From Physcomitrium patens (Eukaryota; Streptophyta; Bryopsida; Funariales; Funariaceae): a stretch of DNA of 64,000 nt. Shown here piece by piece: positions 58,701 through 64,000 of this stretch (position 1 is the first letter of the stretch; each line of letters begins with the position of its first letter). The notes below the pieces were generated by a model. It was not told the DNA's origin and searched no databases. It saw only the letters and a program-made list of their open reading frames with translations. Location of the stretch: positions 17,596,470-17,660,469 of the forward strand of contig NC_037258.1 in the NCBI RefSeq assembly GCF_000002425.4. Reading direction: 5' to 3'. The position numbers and the translations under genes were made by a program.

Positions 58701-61613
58701 GGATTCTTATAATAGTTTTGGATAGCATATAAATTCTTAGCCAAATTTTTATCAATATGTTCTCTCAATGTATCCAACTTGTTTTGTGATAAGCTCTAAA
58801 TTAATCTAAATGATAGTTCAACTCTTTCTTAAGGATTAATTGAACAATCATAAAGGCAATGGCTTTCAAAAAATATCGGCATTCTTCTTTTTAAAATATC
58901 TTTATAATTTTGATATTAGCTTGGAATGCCACTTGAAGTCTTTTAACTATCAAAAATGGATGTAACATAAATAATAAAAGGTAATTCGTTATTCAAAACA
59001 TAATTGAAAGCTCTTACACCTATCAATAAAAAATTAAACTTATGAATTTTTACTAAAATAAATTTTTTTTTGATTATGCAATAAGAAAAATCAAGATTAA
59101 AAGAACTTTAGTCTATTTGAGGATTATTCTTCTTTAACAATAATAAACCTAAAACAATTGATTTAAAAGAAGATCTAATATCATTTAATAGTATCAAATT
59201 ATTATGACTATTAATTATTACGTCTAAAGGAATAGTTTTTTAGGTAATTTATCGAAAAGATAAAAAATAAATATGTATAATTTTTATATACACATGCTTA
59301 TTATTTTTTAAAAAAATATTTATTTATTAAACAAAGTAAGGTCCTTAAATCTAAGGAATTTCCATTAATGTATTTTGATTGGTGGATTAATTAAAAATAT
59401 ATTTTTAAATTATTTAATTATATAAATATTAAGATCAGAGATTATTTTTATCTATTTAAATTATTTATTAGAATTTATAAGTTTTTATAAGTTACAAAAG
59501 TCTTATTATAAAATTTATAAAAATTGAATCTTAATAAATCTTTGGAGTAATTATCTTAGTTGGTTTAACAATTTTATTTATTGTTGAGTATTAATAATTA
59601 TTTATTGAAACCAATGTCTATATTGGCCTTTTATCTACATGTATTACTTATAAAAATTCTATTAATGATTAGTTAGTAGTTAGAAGAAGCATAAAAAAGA
59701 ACATGTCTTTTTAATTAATTATATAAAAAAAAATAATGGATTTAAAAAATATATATTTTATAAAAAAATCAAATATATATATATATATATATATAGTTTT
59801 AAATAGCTATTAATATTTTTAAAAATTAAGATTTTTTAGAATTTGTTTAGAATTTATTTTTAAAAATTTTGGAATTTTTAGAGAAGATTTCAAGATCTTA
59901 GTAAAATTGAGTTTTATCACTTTACGAGCCATTATGAAAAAATGAAATAAGATTTGAAGGCCATGGAAGGTTCCTTGGCTATTTGGATATTTTTAAATAC
60001 TGTAATGAAGTCAAAAATATAAAAATATGAATTCTATTAATAAAAAACAGGAAGACTAACTGCTAATTTATTCCTTGTAGAAAGAGAGGTGAACAAGTTC
60101 CATTTAGATTGTAGTACCTTCGATGTATGTAGGAAGATAACACTAAGGCCTTGAGGCCTCTTTAGACAATCTATATATACTATATGTGAACCTTGGTGAG
60201 GCTTGAATCCTTGATCTATAAGTAAGTTATCCTTGAGGTAATATATTTTTATTTAACTTTTAAATTATTTACTTTTTATTTTAAAAACATTTATTTTAAA
60301 ATTCATAATAATTTAGATTTATATTTTTTATGTCATTAAAAATAATTTGGGTTGAAGGAGAAATTTTCCCTCACAATTTAACAATGCAAAGACTTTGTAA
60401 ATTTTTGGTCTTAAGAAAATATCCATTTTAAAGCAAGGTGAAGAGTGTGAAGAGAGAATAGAGCCTTTATTAAGTGTTGCATATGATTTTAGTCACATGG
60501 TCCTTCTTATAGTTAAATAATTTTTTTTTCAATACATTTTTCTTTTGGGCAATCACACTACTCATCTTGTAATTATATTGCTTCTTTGTACAATATTGAG
60601 TAGTGTGTTTAGGTTCTCTATAATATAAGCATAATCTTTTTTAGTAATATCAAGTCTTTTTTTTCTCAATAAGAGATTTAAATCGTATTATACTAATTTA
60701 TATAAATTTTAGCTTTCATAAATAATTTTTTGAAAACTTAAGAATTATTGTCATGACTTGGCTTGTTCTTTTTTAATCAAATTTTTATTTGTAGTTTTTA
60801 TCAAAAAGTTGATTATTATATGCAATAGCTTAAGCAATAAATTTTTCTAATCAATCTATTCCTAGCATTATCAATAATAAGTCTTTAACTTTATCTTTTA
60901 ATTCATATCAAAATTAAATGATAAGAACTTTGTCATTTTAATCCATATTATAAACAAGGTTTTGGAATTTTGTAGAATATATGATAGCTAAACGTAATTC
61001 TTATTGTAAAAATAAGAATTTGATCTTCATTATTTTTTCTTGATTACTTTCTTTAAATGCGGCCATAAATACTTTTTAGAATAAATTTAGATTATAGATT
61101 TTTTTCCATCAAAAGTGAAAATCAAGAGATAATAATTTTAGATAGAAATGTGCCTATGAACTCAACTTGAATAAATCTATCAAAATATTAAGAAGAGTAT
61201 AGCCTTAGATAGAACTTAATTTGTTATAAAAATCATAAAAACTTTGATCTCATTCCATCAAACTTTTCTAGCATACTTATCTTTGCTTCACTTATACTTA
61301 TAATAACAAGACTTCTTGGATTTAATTATGAGGTTAATCTACTTGCTTCTCTCATTTGCAAAAATTCTTGGCATAAATATTAAACTTCATTCTTGACTTC
61401 TTCTATAGGCATAGAAATAATACATCCATGATTAATGTTGATAATACATGAGATTCTCATTCTAAAACTATTAATAAACTTGTGAATCTTTATAATAATT
61501 AAAAATCTATTTTTACTTCTATTAAATATAGTATCTATAATTTATCCTTCTATTTCTATAAAAAACAATTATAAAAAATTTACAAGTCAAATTAAAAGAG
61601 GAAAATTTGCAAC

Positions 61614-61624
61614 CTCTAATACCA
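61614..61624 (-). other. Primer-binding-site-like motif of the Gypsy element
   Basis: The minus strand reads TGGTATTAGAG, one change from the tRNA-Met type TGGTATCAGAG. It sits just inside the right-hand LTR, as expected for a minus-strand element. Confidence 0.6.
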
Positions 61625-61626
61625 AA

Positions 61627-62295
61627 TAAAAATTTTTACAACGAAAGATAATCAAATCTCTTTAAGGAAAAAATCAATATTAGAAAAAAAAAATATTAGT
61701 TTAAAGATAAATAGTATGCAATTTTTAAAATACAACAAAAGAAGTGGACTAATTTTCTTACTTCTAAAACAAAACAAGAATAACAAGTTATCATACTTGT
61801 CAAATTACCAAAAAGATGAATTATATAGAATCAAAAGATCAATATATTTTATGTCACTAAAAAAATAATAATAATTACTCCAAGACAGTAAGATATTGAA
61901 TAAAATTTATTATTATTAAAAATAAAAAATAAAACTATAAATTCTTAAAATATAACTAAAAATAATAAAAAAATATATTGACAAGAGTGAAAAAGTCTTC
62001 ACTTTTGCTTTTATATAAACCATCTAATTAAGAGCTATGTAACAATGTTTTATAAGACATTTTGTATATATTAACTTAGAAGACAAGTTTCCTACATGTA
62101 CACTATGTGGCCAACTTATACCACAAGTCATCAACATGTGCAACATGTGGCCAACTTGTTAGCCAATTTTTTAACATACCAATTACCTACAAATACATAT
62201 AAAATCAAATCCACATTTATAAAGCTTCTAAGAAGTTTATCTATAAGATATTATCAAATCTACTTACTTTTACAATTATTAAAATCAAAATCAAA
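61627..62295 (-). repeat. 5' LTR of the Gypsy element (approximate)
   Basis: Right-hand copy of the LTR, matching 54970-55450 over its outer part. It contains an internal short duplication of the CTATGTGGCCAACTT / CATGTGGCCAACTTG string (about 62103-62160) that the left LTR has in simpler form. The inner boundary is set by the adjacent primer-binding motif. Confidence 0.65.
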
Positions 62296-63229
62296 TATTT
62301 GGATCAATAACTAAAATAAAATGAAAATAAAAAATGATTTTTTTTTCTATGACATGGAAAGCAATGACACCAGATAGTTTGAGTATACAAAGTACATACA
62401 ATCAAAGATTCACACTTAAATCACCATACAAAAAATCTAATATCTATGATAATAATGCAACTATTGCAAGTGCTCTATGTTGACATTCCATGAATTATAT
62501 AATCAATAACAAATTGACTAAGTCTACTAGTGTACTTAATAAAAATAAATGCATTAGGAGTGATTATTAGATTGGTGATTGGTACTTCATGCTATTGGAT
62601 CTTTTTTACAAAATGATACATAAGTTTATTTAGACTGCAAATTATGATTGGAGCACATTGTTATATAATGGCAAAGTTGATGATTATGCCAAGACAAAAA
62701 ACCATTCATATATTTAAATATAGAAGAATCTTTTTTAGTTAAGTTAAAACTATGATTTGTAGTACTAACTAGGTGACCATATATCAAGTATCTTACTTGA
62801 TTTTAGAGGTGTATATTTAAAGTAATATTAACAATTGTTATAATCATATAACTTGCTAGTAAAGATATAAAAAAAGAAATTTTGCTTAAATATTATGTCA
62901 AATATCTTGTAACAAAGTTTTAATTATAATTGGTAGTTATTCTATACTTTTTAATATTAAATATTTATGAAAGCCATTAATAACAAGTTCATTGTTTTGT
63001 AGAAAGTAATTCCAAATTTTGATAGTGCAAAAAGCCTCTAATTGTGAGTAAAGAAATTAAAACAAATATCTAGAGAATCTTCATTAGTAACTTGATTTGC
63101 TTGCACAAATAACTTCTTTTCTTTCATTAATGCAAAGGTTAAAACTTTCATAATAATATTACAAAAAAAAAAAAAAAAAAAAAAAAAAAACATTCAAAAT
63201 ATAGAGAATCTATGGCTTATTAGATTCTA
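62296..63229. other. AT-rich DNA between Gypsy element and MULE remnant
   Basis: No gene recognised. It includes a poly-A tract near 63162-63190. It probably belongs to the 3' flank of the MULE remnant or to older repeats. Confidence 0.5.
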
Positions 63230-64000
63230 TCATTGCTATTATTTTTTTGGCATGACTTTGTATAGCTTAATCAAGATATTGACATATAAGATCCAAATTA
63301 CCAATTAATACTTTAAAGTCTCCTTTTATGGTTGCATATTCTTCCTCCATCCTTCAAGTTATTGCATTATCAAAATATACTTTATGGTCTACTTAAGCAT
63401 GCATAAAGTACTGCTTCAAAAAAAATCCAATTTTATTTCAAATAGGCTACTATACAATGCTTTGAAAATTATATTAGGAATTACTATGAATTATTAATGA
63501 ATTCTTTTGTAATCTTTGATTGCTTTACATTAGTCGAATTTTGAAAAAAAAAACATATGATGCTTTGTTAGTGGTGAAATAGCTCTAAAAATTGATTTGA
63601 ATGTTCTTTTTTATGTACCACATGTACAAAAGCAATGAAGCATTTGGAAATACAATAGCGAAGGCATGCATCAAGGCTAACTTGAAATCCAATAAAATCA
63701 TTCTAAACATAAAAATCTATACATACAAGGTTGTAATTCAGTATAAAATCTGTTAATAATTTTTTTGTATTTTCAATTGTACAAATGTGAAGTATGAGAA
63801 AAAGTGGTATTCCATGCCATCATACCAACTAAATAGATCAACAACATTTTGAATTTGTTGGTGTTGAATGTGCAATCCATCAATAGCACTGTATCATTCT
63901 TTTTGATCAACTCAATTGCCAATTATTTTATAAAAATAAATCAATAATTTGGACAATTTTTTCATATTTCATATTATGTGTATTTTTTTTTTAATTCATC
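63230..64000 (-). pseudogene. MULE / FAR1-type transposase remnant, runs off right edge
   Basis: The minus-strand translation across frames shows the Mutator-like transposase core: KKNDTVLLMDCTFNTNKFKM (about 63808-63900, with a catalytic Asp in MDCTF), then MHAFAIVFPNASLLLYMWYI (the family has a CRWH motif at its end; here Cys and His are replaced), then KQYFMHA, DHKVYFDNAIT and MEEEYATIKGDFKVLIGNLD. These match the domain shared by MULE transposases and FAR1/FHY3 proteins. Stops and frameshifts show that it is dead. The N-terminal part lies beyond the window. Confidence 0.8.

Larger units (their letters stand above)
54970..62295 (-). mobile_element. Degenerate Ty3/Gypsy LTR retrotransposon
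   Basis: Two similar blocks at about 54970-55450 and 61627-62295 share strings such as GACAAGTTTCCTACATGT, GGCCAACTTGTTAGC and AAATCAAATCCACAT, and flank minus-strand pol sequence in Gypsy order: reverse transcriptase before integrase. A primer-binding-site-like TGGTATTAGAG lies at 61614-61624 on the minus strand, inside the right LTR. Reverse transcriptase is at about 58140-58700 and integrase at about 56700-57200. The element is riddled with stops and the reverse transcriptase catalytic pair is lost. Gag and protease regions (about 58800-61600) are too decayed to delimit. Confidence 0.8.

Noticed and set aside
1-64000. CRISPR arrays, operons, bacterial or organellar gene clusters
   Set aside because: The tandem repeats found are contiguous minisatellites or LTR units without unique spacers, and all genes are intron-bearing plant nuclear types.

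Overview
The window reads as nuclear DNA of a land plant, most probably a seed-free plant and perhaps a moss. This rests on GC-balanced genes with many short GT..AG introns, plant-type NOT1, class II LOB-domain and HD-Zip II-like genes, and very AT-rich intergenic DNA full of TA microsatellites and decayed transposons. The lineage is an inference from style; no species was identified.

Layout. 1-7.75 kb: AT-rich DNA with a degenerate Ty1/Copia element on the minus strand. It carries a 24-bp minisatellite near its 3' end and an expanded 85-bp array next to its 5' LTR. 7.75-8.74 kb: an orphan GC-rich block with no recognised gene. 8.74-11.65 kb: AT-rich DNA, then a pogo/Tigger-like (CENP-B type) transposase remnant on the minus strand. 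12.5-28.4 kb: a roughly 42-exon locus homologous to NOT1/CNOT1, the CCR4-NOT scaffold, on the plus strand. It keeps most of its splice sites but carries frameshifts, a premature stop, a damaged splice acceptor and at least three missing protein segments, so it is annotated as a decaying or non-functional copy. 28.4-39.5 kb: gene-poor, microsatellite-rich DNA holding a LINE remnant (plus strand, about 33.7-35.4 kb). 39.5-51.1 kb: a second gene island. It holds a compact HD-Zip II-like homeobox gene (plus), an intact four-exon gene for an unrecognised secreted 228-residue protein (plus), and a class II LBD gene (minus) whose LOB domain is interrupted by a frameshift. 51.1-64 kb: a diverged 124-bp duplication and a perfect inverted repeat, then AT-rich DNA with a degenerate Ty3/Gypsy element (minus, about 55-62.3 kb) and a MULE/FAR1-type transposase remnant (minus, running off the right edge).

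No operon-like or otherwise cooperating gene set is visible. The unifying theme is decay. Two conserved regulatory genes (NOT1, LBD) carry disabling lesions, while the genes around them look intact. This could be fractionation of a duplicated segment, or indel errors in the assembly. The missing NOT1 segments argue that sequencing error alone is not enough. I do not see a convincing new biological system. The best leads are the NOT1 relic, the frameshifted LBD gene, the unrecognised secreted protein, the reduced HD-Zip II protein and the LTR-promoter amplification.
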